Assembly (NCBI GenBank): GCA_030624805.1
Contig: JAUXJL010000015.1
Location: forward strand, 1-14,116
From: Acidimicrobiia bacterium
Lineage (GTDB): Bacteria; Actinomycetota; Acidimicrobiia; Spongiisociales; SHLN01
Length of the DNA stretch: 14,116 bases
Direction of reading: 5' to 3'
The translations under genes and the position numbers were made by a program. Of the stretch, positions 5,906-13,452 are shown piece by piece. The notes beneath the pieces were generated by a model. The model was not told where the DNA came from, did no database searches, and saw only the letters and a list, made by a program, of their open reading frames with translations. Every line of letters begins with the position of its first letter. Positions within the stretch are counted from its first letter, which is position 1.

Positions 5906-6349
5906 CTAGTCACTCGCGTTTGTGAGGCTTCGCTTGAACACGACGTCCCGATAGGCAGCGAACTTAGGGATAACGATGAAGGCCGAGGCAAGAATCTGGG
6001 CACCAAGGAATTCGATATCGCTCAGATCACCTCGCAAGCGCCCGGCCACGAAGACGAAGCCGACAGTGAGAGCACCGGCGATGATGTTTACGACAAAGAA
6101 GTGCGACGTCTCGCGTACGTTGGCGCTCTTCGTGTCCAGCGAGAACGTCCAACGTCGGTTGAGGAAGTACGACAGCAGCGTGCCGAGTGCCCAGGCAAAC
6201 GCAACCGCCAGCTCATCGAGCAGCCCGACCTTCCGAAAAAAAAGCGAGAGAGCGAGCGTCACCACGGTGTTAAATCCGCCGATGAACCCGAGCTTGACCA
6301 TCTGGGTGAGCGCCTCGCGGTGCAGCAGCGTCTTTAGGTAGTTCCTCAT
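5906..6349 (-). CDS. GtrA-family membrane protein, probable lipid-linked sugar flippase
   Basis: A 147-residue protein, the usual GtrA length, with four predicted membrane segments (about 20-38, 46-64, 83-103, 113-130). Hallmarks are the KLGFIGGFNTVV start of helix 1, SYFLNRRWTF (60-69) after helix 2 and KFAAYRDVVFK (129-139) after helix 4. GtrA proteins are thought to flip polyprenyl-phosphate sugars across the membrane for glycan or O-antigen decoration. The ATG overlaps the upstream stop by 4 bases (ATGA at 6346-6349), pointing to translational coupling with the GT-C-like gene. Last gene of the minus-strand run and convergent with the polyprenyl-phosphate glycosyltransferase, its natural partner. 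Confidence 0.88.
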   Translation of the reverse strand: MRNYLKTLLHREALTQMVKLGFIGGFNTVVTLALSLFFRKVGLLDELAVAFAWALGTLLSYFLNRRWTFSLDTKSANVRETSHFFVVNIIAGALTVGFVFVAGRLRGDLSDIEFLGAQILASAFIVIPKFAAYRDVVFKRSLTNASD

Positions 6350-8529
6350 AGCGATTCCAGGTCGACGGTTGCCGGCTCAACTCCGTGGGGTTGGCCTCGG
6401 CCCCTGCTACGTTCCCGAATCAGCCAACCGAGGAGGCCTGCCCCGGCGACCAGCGTTACCAACAGGCCGAGACTCTCATACCATCGTCGCTCGAAGGTGA
6501 GCTCAACGTGGGAATCGGTCGGGATCACAACCATAAACGCCGGAGCGGCCCGAAACGGACCCTCGGCTCCGCGGGCCTTCCAGTTGGGGAAGAACGAGAC
6601 CTTTACGAGATGGGGAACACCGACGGCGCTGGTGTCGAAGGACACCCGATGATCCTCCAACACGATGTTGCTGACGGTGCCAGCTCCGATGATCGACGGG
6701 GTGCCGGCCAGACCCACCAAACCTTCTTCCACCCGCGGCCATTCGGCAGGCCCGGACTCGACTAGCCAGTGGTCGAGTGTTTCGACCCGGGTATGCCACT
6801 CGACCGCACCGTTGAAGAAGTCGTCCAATTCGTCATCTTCCCGAAAAATGAGACTGGCCCGAGCCAGGGGGCCGATCTCATCGGTTGGCTCATAGACAGC
6901 TGGTGTGAAGTCGGCGACATCGACGAGTGAGCTATCAGAAATCTGAAAGATCGTCCAGGGAGGAGCCTCGACCAACTGCGTAAACCCTGGGTGGAGCCGG
7001 GCGGCGGAGGTGGCCCGGTCGGTGAAGGTGACGTAGTAACGAACATTGAACAGCTGCATGTGGGCGAGACCGCGATCGAGGTCGAAGCCGCTGTACGGCA
7101 GGCCTGGAATTGGGTTTGACGGGGCGTCGCTCATCTCCGCGGCGTTCATGAAGTGGAAGGGAGTGGTCAGCGACGACTCGAAGAGCAGGCCCTCCATGGA
7201 CGCATGCCCGTCACTCCAGAACGGGAACAGCATGAGTGCCATGGGCGTGCCGTACTTATCCATATCGTTGTTGGCTTCCCACATGATCCGGCCGTCGGGC
7301 AGACCGTCGACCGTGGCCATGAGGTTCTCATACTCAGGAAATGGGTCCTTGTCCTCATACCCGCTGAAATTCCACCGGGCCCATCCGCTGCTTTGCTCGA
7401 GCCCGGATATGGGCGGAAGAACGAGAGCGGCTCCTCCCAGCAACCCAATGGCGACAACCACCCACGGTCGGGCAGGCATCCGCCGGTAGACGGTGAGCGC
7501 GGCCAGACCCACCGCCAAACCTGCAAAGAAGAACACGCCGAAATACCAATACGGCAGTAGCCGTCCGTTCCAGAGCTTCCCGGATACGAACGGATAGGCC
7601 AAGAGCGGCGCCAGAGTCGTCACGACCAGGACCGAGACCGAGTAACGCTTCCACAGCGACCACCCAAGTCCCACAACGGCCAAGGGCAGAAGCGGCCACA
7701 ACTCGGTCGGCAGCGGCCCGCCCGTCTGTGGTGCAAAACCCCGCAGCGGCGAGAAGTTCATGTCGGTCGTAAAGCCGATCGTGGCTACCAACGGCACTAC
7801 CCAAAAGGCGGCCAGAGCAAAACCAAGCCCCCATGTGAGAAGCGCCCGAACCCGGCTCCGATGGGCGAGGAGGATGAGTGAGGCTCCCCCAACGATGGCA
7901 GTGGGGATGATATGGGAAAGGGCCATGCCGGCCAGCATGAGCGCGGCCAGCGGGCTGAATCGTTTGCCGGCCCGAGAGTCGCGCAGCAGCGCACCCAGAT
8001 AGAAGAGACTAAATGCCATTGCCCACGAGAACGAATACTCCCCCGCCAGGGTCGACTTGATGTTCCCCCCGTAGATTGCGTAGCTCTCCATTAGCACGAA
8101 CGTTCCGCCTGCCACTCCCGCCATCGACGCCACCAGGCGGGGAGCCTGCATCTGGCGGGCCAGGTAATAGGAACCGGCCGGCATGGCCAACAGACCCATG
8201 ATGGTCACGAGTTTGAAGGCGATTCCGTACGGCATAACGAGATCGAAAAGGACGATCGTTACTGCCGGAAGCGGGAAGTAGAAGTAGAGGATCGGGAAGC
8301 CGGCAAACCAGTCGTTGCTCCAGCCTGAGATCCTCAGCGAGGGGAGCAAGTTGTCACGGAGATAGGCGGGAACAAGGACGTGAGCTCCCATATCACCGCC
8401 GGACGGAGTGTTGTTGGTCAGAATCTCGGCCGGTTGCATGACGATGAACACCAGCACGCTGACAAGAGCTATGAGCGCAACGGCAAGATACCGCGTGACG
8501 GGCGTTCGGGTTGGAACGGTTGTCTGCAT
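6346..8529 (-). CDS. PTPS-related, GT-C-like polytopic membrane protein
   Basis: 727 residues: an N-terminal helix (about 14-32), an extracytoplasmic loop with GGDMGAH (44-50), a block of roughly ten membrane segments to about 373, a large outside domain (about 375-680), and a final membrane helix (about 686-703) with a basic cytoplasmic tail. An acidic residue in the first outside loop (D46) is a hallmark of GT-C glycosyltransferases. The layout fits the 6-pyruvoyl-tetrahydropterin-synthase-related membrane family, a misleading name since no pterin chemistry is implied. Likely role: transfer of a polyprenyl-linked sugar to an envelope acceptor, consistent with the coupled gtrA gene. The start at 8529 follows the zinc-ribbon stop by 23 nt, with GGGG a few bases upstream; a frame open to 8652 would overlap that gene. 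Acceptor and sugar are unknown. Confidence 0.75.
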   Translation of the reverse strand: MQTTVPTRTPVTRYLAVALIALVSVLVFIVMQPAEILTNNTPSGGDMGAHVLVPAYLRDNLLPSLRISGWSNDWFAGFPILYFYFPLPAVTIVLFDLVMPYGIAFKLVTIMGLLAMPAGSYYLARQMQAPRLVASMAGVAGGTFVLMESYAIYGGNIKSTLAGEYSFSWAMAFSLFYLGALLRDSRAGKRFSPLAALMLAGMALSHIIPTAIVGGASLILLAHRSRVRALLTWGLGFALAAFWVVPLVATIGFTTDMNFSPLRGFAPQTGGPLPTELWPLLPLAVVGLGWSLWKRYSVSVLVVTTLAPLLAYPFVSGKLWNGRLLPYWYFGVFFFAGLAVGLAALTVYRRMPARPWVVVAIGLLGGAALVLPPISGLEQSSGWARWNFSGYEDKDPFPEYENLMATVDGLPDGRIMWEANNDMDKYGTPMALMLFPFWSDGHASMEGLLFESSLTTPFHFMNAAEMSDAPSNPIPGLPYSGFDLDRGLAHMQLFNVRYYVTFTDRATSAARLHPGFTQLVEAPPWTIFQISDSSLVDVADFTPAVYEPTDEIGPLARASLIFREDDELDDFFNGAVEWHTRVETLDHWLVESGPAEWPRVEEGLVGLAGTPSIIGAGTVSNIVLEDHRVSFDTSAVGVPHLVKVSFFPNWKARGAEGPFRAAPAFMVVIPTDSHVELTFERRWYESLGLLVTLVAGAGLLGWLIRERSRGRGQPHGVEPATVDLESL

Positions 8530-8552
8530 TGAGCCCCGGATGTCGGCGGAGG

Positions 8553-8738
8553 TCAGGCCCTGGCCTTGCGAGCGAGCTTGAGCACGTCTTTCAGCGCCAT
8601 CGGCTTGCCCTCTTTGTTCCACCAGCGGTTCTCGCACCGATGACATGAACAAAACGTGACCCCGGTCTGATCGGCCAGCGTCAGATCGATCTCAATGAAA
8701 TCGGACGCGCCACACTCGGGACAGACCTGGTCGCTCAT
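8553..8738 (-). CDS. Small TFIIS-like zinc-ribbon protein
   Basis: 61 residues with CPECG (C6, C9) and CHRCENRWW (C32, C35). The C-x2-C-x22-C-x2-C spacing and the aromatic residues after the last cysteine resemble the C-terminal zinc ribbon of TFIIS/RPB9-type proteins. A basic tail (KDVLKLARKARA) follows. The acidic hairpin of true cleavage factors is not evident, so a role at RNA polymerase is speculative. The ATG at 8738 has no Shine-Dalgarno but has TAGACT ending 8 nt upstream, so it may be leaderless. It lies 11 nt after the DUF6788 gene and 23 nt before the GT-C-like gene. Confidence 0.75.
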   Translation of the reverse strand: MSDQVCPECGASDFIEIDLTLADQTGVTFCSCHRCENRWWNKEGKPMALKDVLKLARKARA

Positions 8739-8746
8739 GGCCGGGG

Positions 8747-8752
8747 AGTCTA
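8747..8752 (-). promoter_or_regulatory. Candidate internal -10 element for the zinc-ribbon gene
   Basis: TAGACT on the minus strand ends 8 nt before the ATG at 8738. Its first three bases are the TAG stop codon of the upstream DUF6788 gene (8750-8752). This would give the last three genes of the run an internal promoter. No -35 element was recognised. Confidence 0.4.
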
Positions 8753-9055
8753 CCCACCGGCCGATCTTGCGCTGGCAATGCTCGGGACCTCGTCGGCATC
8801 GAGACGTCCGAGGTAACACGAGCGCCGGCGCCCGTCCTCGTTCCAGTAGGCGTACCAATACGGTCCATGGGGACAACGGGTGCAATTGTCCTTTCCGCAC
8901 CGTATGAGCTGCTCTCGGTAGCGCACCCGGGGAGGAGTCGGGCCAAGCGTCACACCTCGCGATTCGAGCCGGGCCCTGGCCAGCATGAGCAACCTGCGCA
9001 GTTCATGCTCATCCATTTCACGGACGGCTTCAACGAGATCGGGATCAAGCGGCAT
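8750..9055 (-). CDS. DUF6788-like cysteine-rich small protein
   Basis: 101 residues. A charged helical N-terminus (about 5-35: DLVEAVREMDEHELRRLL) leads to a motif at 44-83 with RCGKDNCTRCPHGPYWYAYW (C53, C58, C61, H63) and GRRRSCYLG. The Cys cluster followed by GPYWYAYW and YLG is characteristic of the DUF6788 group, which has no known function that I can name. Metal binding is likely. The C-terminal 18 residues look disordered. No Shine-Dalgarno is seen before 9055; an internal ATG at residue 14 is an alternative start. It lies 12 nt after the DUF3499 gene and 11 nt before the zinc-ribbon gene. Confidence 0.72.
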   Translation of the reverse strand: MPLDPDLVEAVREMDEHELRRLLMLARARLESRGVTLGPTPPRVRYREQLIRCGKDNCTRCPHGPYWYAYWNEDGRRRSCYLGRLDADEVPSIASARSAGG

Positions 9056-9067
9056 GTCGGGAAATGC

Positions 9068-9304
9068 TCAAGCGACGGTGGCGGGCTCGACGGGTATGAA
9101 CAGGTGTCGGTCGCTGACACGGCGTCGATCGGTCAAGGTCCACCCGACAGGAGCGGTCCTCGTGTCGGCGTGCCGCGAACACAGCTCGACACCATCATGG
9201 GTGGGGGAGGACAAGTCGTCGAGCCACAGGTCGGCGTCGGAATAGGCGAACGTCATCACCGCGGCTGCCGGGGTTCCGCACGAACGACACAAGGAAATGA
9301 ACAT
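9068..9304 (-). CDS. DUF3499 family protein
   Basis: 78 residues, a little shorter than many family members. CRSCGTPAAAVMTFAYSD (6-23) and ELCSRHADTRTAPVGW (40-55) match the conserved actinobacterial DUF3499 pattern: a Cys pair, a TF-YSD strand, then C-x2-H and a P-GW turn. C6, C9, C42 and H45 could bind zinc. Function is unknown; the family is tied to Actinobacteria and lies near fbiA and manB in mycobacteria. No Shine-Dalgarno precedes the ATG, but TAAGTT (plus 9311-9316) ends 6 nt upstream, so leaderless expression is possible. The 72-nt gap to DUF5719 is the longest in this gene run. Confidence 0.8.
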   Translation of the reverse strand: MFISLCRSCGTPAAAVMTFAYSDADLWLDDLSSPTHDGVELCSRHADTRTAPVGWTLTDRRRVSDRHLFIPVEPATVA

Positions 9305-9310
9305 GCCATG

Positions 9311-9316
9311 AACTTA
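9311..9316 (-). promoter_or_regulatory. Candidate -10 element for the DUF3499 gene
   Basis: TAAGTT on the minus strand fits TANNNT and ends 6 nt before the ATG at 9304, in the 72-nt gap after DUF5719. No ribosome-binding site or clear -35 is visible. Confidence 0.3.
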
Positions 9317-9376
9317 GAGGTCGCGCGGCGCCCCACCGGGTATTTCGCGTGATCCCGATCGGCCTCGATCACGAGC

Positions 9377-10669
9377 TCACGGCTCTTGAACGGCGAGCGG
9401 GACTCCAAGGCCGAGGCCAACGTCGGCTTCGCCGACTACAGCCCACGCAACAGACACCGGTGCCGAGGCCACGATATCTGCCCCTCTCCCGTCGACATTC
9501 AGCCGGACAATCGCATGTCCCGGCACGTTCACGGTCGCCTTGGATTCGGCACCAACCGGGCCTGCCTGGACCTGAACCGGGTCGTCTCCGCTGTTGAGCA
9601 CAAAGACGAATGAGGCAAGATCGGACACAACCGCGTGGCCCGGCACCAGCCATCGAGCAGCCGGGCGGGCTACCCCGGTCGAGGCGGCGTTGCCGGCCGC
9701 GCCTTCGGATCGGATGGCGGCCACAACGGCGACCGACGAGCGCACGACGGCGGCAGCTTCAAGGGACGTAGCAGACGAGACATCGAACCGTTCCTCGCGA
9801 CCAGGCCGGACAACCAGATCGAAGAGGCCGACCGGCCCCTGCCTGCCCATCAGCTCGATCGTTACGTCGGCATCCTCGGTCCCGGGGTTCCAGATGGAGA
9901 TCGTGCCCGCGGTGCCGGCCACCTGGGCAAGTGGGAATTCCCAGGTCGCCGATGGGCTCTCACCAGGCCATACGGCCAGGCCGTTCGGGCCGGAAATGCT
10001 CAGACTGGGGATGACCACACCCTCGGTGACCGTCACTTGTACGGCCAGCTGCTCCCGGGTGCCGAGGACCAAACCAAGCGGCACGTCTTCCCAGTCGCGG
10101 GGACCAATGCTGACCGACTCCAGATCGAGAAGCGGCTCGAAACCGAACTCGGTGATCACTTGTAGGGTGACACGGGCCTGCTCGAGGAGCGGGTTGAAAA
10201 GTCGAAGAGTCACGGTTTCGGCCGGCCCGGCGGTCGCCCCTGCGATGAACCACTCCTTAGCGGGCGTGTAGCAGCCATCGACTGCCACTTGAACCGGGCC
10301 GCGATAGACGACCGCCGCCCCCGACGGAATGGTGGACGTTTCAACGATGGATGGGCCCGGGTGGAAAAGAAGTCCATCACCGACGTCCCAATCACCGACC
10401 CCTGGCTCGATTCGAGTCTGGAACGCGTCCAGAATGTCACCGTCGGCGGGGAGAGTGAAACCAACCAGGCCCGGCGAAACAAGGGAGGCGGTAAGGATGG
10501 GATCGACCTCCGAGTCCACTCCCGGGCAGAACCAAACGGCGGCTCGCTGCCCGGTCTCGGGCAGCTCTGGAAGCTCTGGCACAACGCCGGTTGCGGCTTC
10601 GGGCGCCGGGAGGGCCCAGGCCGCCAACGCCGTCACTGCGGCCAGCACTCCAATGAGCACTCGTTTCAC
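9377..10669 (-). CDS. Exported DUF5719-family protein
   Basis: 430 residues. A short basic start (VKR) and a hydrophobic stretch to about 20, followed by ALPAPEA, look like a Sec signal peptide or N-terminal anchor. The mature part is beta-rich and Gly/Val/Pro-rich, with repeated immunoglobulin-like edges such as RLFNPLLEQARVTLQV and ISIWNPGTEDADVTIEL. Only two cysteines occur (C48, C133), so one disulphide is possible. EWFIAGATAGPAETVTLRLFNP resembles the conserved core of DUF5719 proteins, which in Actinobacteria sit beside a large glycosyltransferase, as here. The start is a GTG at 10669, fixed by AAGGAG 5 nt upstream; it overlaps the glycosyltransferase stop by 4 bases (GTGA), suggesting coupling. 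A longer frame to 10918 lies inside the upstream gene. Confidence 0.75.
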   Translation of the reverse strand: MKRVLIGVLAAVTALAAWALPAPEAATGVVPELPELPETGQRAAVWFCPGVDSEVDPILTASLVSPGLVGFTLPADGDILDAFQTRIEPGVGDWDVGDGLLFHPGPSIVETSTIPSGAAVVYRGPVQVAVDGCYTPAKEWFIAGATAGPAETVTLRLFNPLLEQARVTLQVITEFGFEPLLDLESVSIGPRDWEDVPLGLVLGTREQLAVQVTVTEGVVIPSLSISGPNGLAVWPGESPSATWEFPLAQVAGTAGTISIWNPGTEDADVTIELMGRQGPVGLFDLVVRPGREERFDVSSATSLEAAAVVRSSVAVVAAIRSEGAAGNAASTGVARPAARWLVPGHAVVSDLASFVFVLNSGDDPVQVQAGPVGAESKATVNVPGHAIVRLNVDGRGADIVASAPVSVAWAVVGEADVGLGLGVPLAVQEP

Positions 10670-13434
10670 CCGGACTCCTTCCAGCGTCCGACGGTGACAA
10701 CGGCGATCACGAGCATTCCCACCCAGGCCAGCGAAACCAACGAAGTAGTCCGCAGTACCTCGATCGGTCCGAACTCTATGACCCCGCCATCGACGGTGAC
10801 TCGGTTGCCCCACTCGTCTTGTTCCCACTGCTCGGCCCACCGGGAGTCGGCGTTCTCGGCTAAGCGGACGGTGCCGCCAGACGAAGGGCCAACGTATCCG
10901 GTGCCATTCAGGATCCAATCCGCGCCGGATTCATCGACTGCCCGCAAAGCAGGGATCTCCACCTGGTAGACGATGGTGTCCGGGATGGCCAGAGGCAGTA
11001 GATCGAGCTGGGCGTCGAGAGCGTCCACAACTGAACCGGGGCCGGTGGCGAGTATCCACCCGACGCCAAAGGTGGCCAATTCTTCGCCGAGCCGGAAGCT
11101 TCCGCCCGAGAGAGCGGAGGACAGCACAGAAGCGATGGCATCGTCTCCGAGGCGTTCCGGGGCCAGCCAAGCCTCCCACAGCCTCGGTTCGGGCGTGGCC
11201 ACGACCCGATAGCTCACTTCAGGAGTGAGCTGGCGGCCGCCACCGGGCATCAGGGCCTCATCGCCAATAAACACTGCCCGGCCGGGCGGGGCTTCAGCCG
11301 TGAACGAGAGCGTTTCTACCACCCCTTTCGAGGGGAAACCGAGCCGACCTGGAATGGCCACCGTGATCGTTCCGAGCAGCAGCAGCACAGCTGCAACGAG
11401 GCCGACGAGACGAATGTATCGGCCGACGCCGCCGATATCGAAAGCCCGGGCTCCGGCCTCCAGCCCCGAGCCGATGATGATCGCCATGCCAACTCCCGCC
11501 AGCGCCATACCGGCCGCACCGGGGTCGGTACCCCAATCGAAACTACCGGTGCGGGCTAACACGGCACCGCCCCCAAGTAGCAGTGCGCCCCACCCGCTGA
11601 GCTGGGCCAGAGGGCGGGGCGCAGCGGCGAGGCCACCGGCGGCGACCACCGCCACCATCACGGTGACCCACGGAGTGGCCGACCAGTAGAAGTCGGGACC
11701 ACTCGTAAAAAAGAACTCGAGGTCATCAAGCGCTCCCAGCCAGGGGAACAGAGCCGGGATTGCCAGCACGGCTCCAGTGACAGATCGTCCAACGTTGCGG
11801 AGCCCATTTGCTGGTTCAACGAGGGCCCAGAGAATCAAGGCAGCCGAAGGGACGACGAGCATGAGCGGAACAAAGGCGGCGGCGACGGCAGTGAGGAGGG
11901 CCGATACTGCGACCGCCGCAATGGTCCGCCTCCGGTGCATGGCCACAGAAAGCAACCAGGGCAGCACGGCCATCGCGACGATGCCATGCCACACTCCATC
12001 CCCGGCCAGCAGGCGGGCGGCTGGGCCGGCGATGAGGAATACCCCGGCTGCGTACCGCGCCACCGGCCGCACGCCGAACGGCCCAAGCAGGCGTGCAACG
12101 CCGATCACGCCGATCACGGCCGCACCGACCAGGATCGCGACGAGCGCAATCGATCCGCTGCCGAACAAGGCCACTTGGACCAGAGAAACTGCTCCGACTA
12201 CGGGCCGGAGCGGCTCCGGGCTTCCCAGTCCGGCCGGATTCCATCCCCCGCCGTAAGCACCGAGCGCGGCGGCCACCGAGGCGGCGGGCGGCAGGGCATA
12301 TCCGACACTGGCGACACCGTCTGCCCAGAGCTGGCGAGTGGCGAGCAGCGCAAAGCCGACGCCGCCGAGTAGAGATGCCACCACCGGCCGACGCACCGTT
12401 TCCTGGCTCGTCTCGACGAAATGGCCAAGGCTGCGGATGCGCTCTGACTCGGCCAGGCGGATCGCCTTGTCGGCCACCTGCTGCGAAAGTGAGGTGAGAC
12501 GGGTCGAACCGCGCACCTGGAACCGGAACAGTTCATCATCCTGGTGAATTCGTTCAACCCTGCGACGGGCGCCGATCGTGCTCGGCAGCCGAACGAGATT
12601 CCACAGCCAGGCCCGGAGGAACGCGAACAGGCGCCACCGGCCGAATAGCGGGCTTATGATCGCCTCGAGCAGGCCCAAAATGAAGTTGAACGGAACCACC
12701 CACAGCAGGGTGAGGGGGCTATACGCCTTGAGCATTGCCCGGAGCCGTCCGGCCTCGAGCCGCCAATGCTTCGACTCGGCGGCACATGAGCCGTCATGGA
12801 GCACCTCGGCGCTCGGCACTACCACTACTCGCCCACCGGCCAGACGAACTCGCTGGCACAGGTCGAGGGCTCCCATCACCGGCTCGAGAAGTGGATCGGG
12901 CCCGCCCACTCGTTCAAGCATGACCCGGTTGACGAGAATCGAGCTGCCGGCTACGAATGCAACGTCGCGCAGAACGTCGTATTGCTCCTGGTCTTGTTCA
13001 CCAAAATCGAGCCCGGTGGCCGGAACCTCGAACACGTCGGTGGCCAGTCCGACAGATTCGAGCATGCCGGGGTGACCTGCCCGCAGAATCTTTGAACCGA
13101 CTAGCTCGGCACCAACCCTTCCACCCTCGTGCACGAGGGCTCGAAGCGCATCGGGACGTGGAAGGCTGTCGTCGTGAACCAACCACACGTGGCTGATGTC
13201 CGATCCAAGAGCTTCCAGACCCTCGGCCACGGTGGAGACCCAATCGTCTGCCCCGACCGCCCCGCGAGCCTCGGCGCCTCCCCCGACCACAATCACACGT
13301 TCCAGCTCGTACACTTGTCGCCCGACGGCTCCAAGCGCCTCACCCAGCGCTGAGCCTTCGTGGACCACTACGAGGGCAGCGACGAGGGCGGTTGCTGTTG
13401 GAGAATCCGACAGCGCAGAGTCGAGGAGCGCCAT
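10666..13434 (-). CDS. Large membrane glycosyltransferase (GT2 head plus polytopic C-terminal part)
   Basis: 922 residues. Residues 1-290 form a family 2 glycosyltransferase: LVVVHEG start, VWLVHDDSLPRPDAL (83-97) at the metal/acceptor position, SSILVNRVMLERVGG (164-178) and DLCQRVRLAGGRVVVVPSAEV (191-211). The family DDD-type motif reads HDDS (87-90). A membrane segment follows at about 242-262, and after a linker about ten more lie between 350 and 695, then an extracytoplasmic domain (about 700-890) and a last helix (about 895-915). This resembles actinobacterial two-part envelope glycosyltransferases found beside DUF5719. The start at 13434 leaves 18 nt to the divergent cofD; a frame open to 13698 would overlap cofD. 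First gene of the minus-strand run. Sugar and acceptor are unknown. Confidence 0.8.
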   Translation of the reverse strand: MALLDSALSDSPTATALVAALVVVHEGSALGEALGAVGRQVYELERVIVVGGGAEARGAVGADDWVSTVAEGLEALGSDISHVWLVHDDSLPRPDALRALVHEGGRVGAELVGSKILRAGHPGMLESVGLATDVFEVPATGLDFGEQDQEQYDVLRDVAFVAGSSILVNRVMLERVGGPDPLLEPVMGALDLCQRVRLAGGRVVVVPSAEVLHDGSCAAESKHWRLEAGRLRAMLKAYSPLTLLWVVPFNFILGLLEAIISPLFGRWRLFAFLRAWLWNLVRLPSTIGARRRVERIHQDDELFRFQVRGSTRLTSLSQQVADKAIRLAESERIRSLGHFVETSQETVRRPVVASLLGGVGFALLATRQLWADGVASVGYALPPAASVAAALGAYGGGWNPAGLGSPEPLRPVVGAVSLVQVALFGSGSIALVAILVGAAVIGVIGVARLLGPFGVRPVARYAAGVFLIAGPAARLLAGDGVWHGIVAMAVLPWLLSVAMHRRRTIAAVAVSALLTAVAAAFVPLMLVVPSAALILWALVEPANGLRNVGRSVTGAVLAIPALFPWLGALDDLEFFFTSGPDFYWSATPWVTVMVAVVAAGGLAAAPRPLAQLSGWGALLLGGGAVLARTGSFDWGTDPGAAGMALAGVGMAIIIGSGLEAGARAFDIGGVGRYIRLVGLVAAVLLLLGTITVAIPGRLGFPSKGVVETLSFTAEAPPGRAVFIGDEALMPGGGRQLTPEVSYRVVATPEPRLWEAWLAPERLGDDAIASVLSSALSGGSFRLGEELATFGVGWILATGPGSVVDALDAQLDLLPLAIPDTIVYQVEIPALRAVDESGADWILNGTGYVGPSSGGTVRLAENADSRWAEQWEQDEWGNRVTVDGGVIEFGPIEVLRTTSLVSLAWVGMLVIAVVTVGRWKESG

Positions 13435-13452
13435 GCAACCATTCTCTAGACA

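Noticed and set aside
9594..10271. Plus-strand 225-residue frame
   Set aside because: It is antisense to the DUF5719 gene, is Ser/Thr/Arg/Pro-rich as expected of a GC-rich shadow frame, and has no domain.
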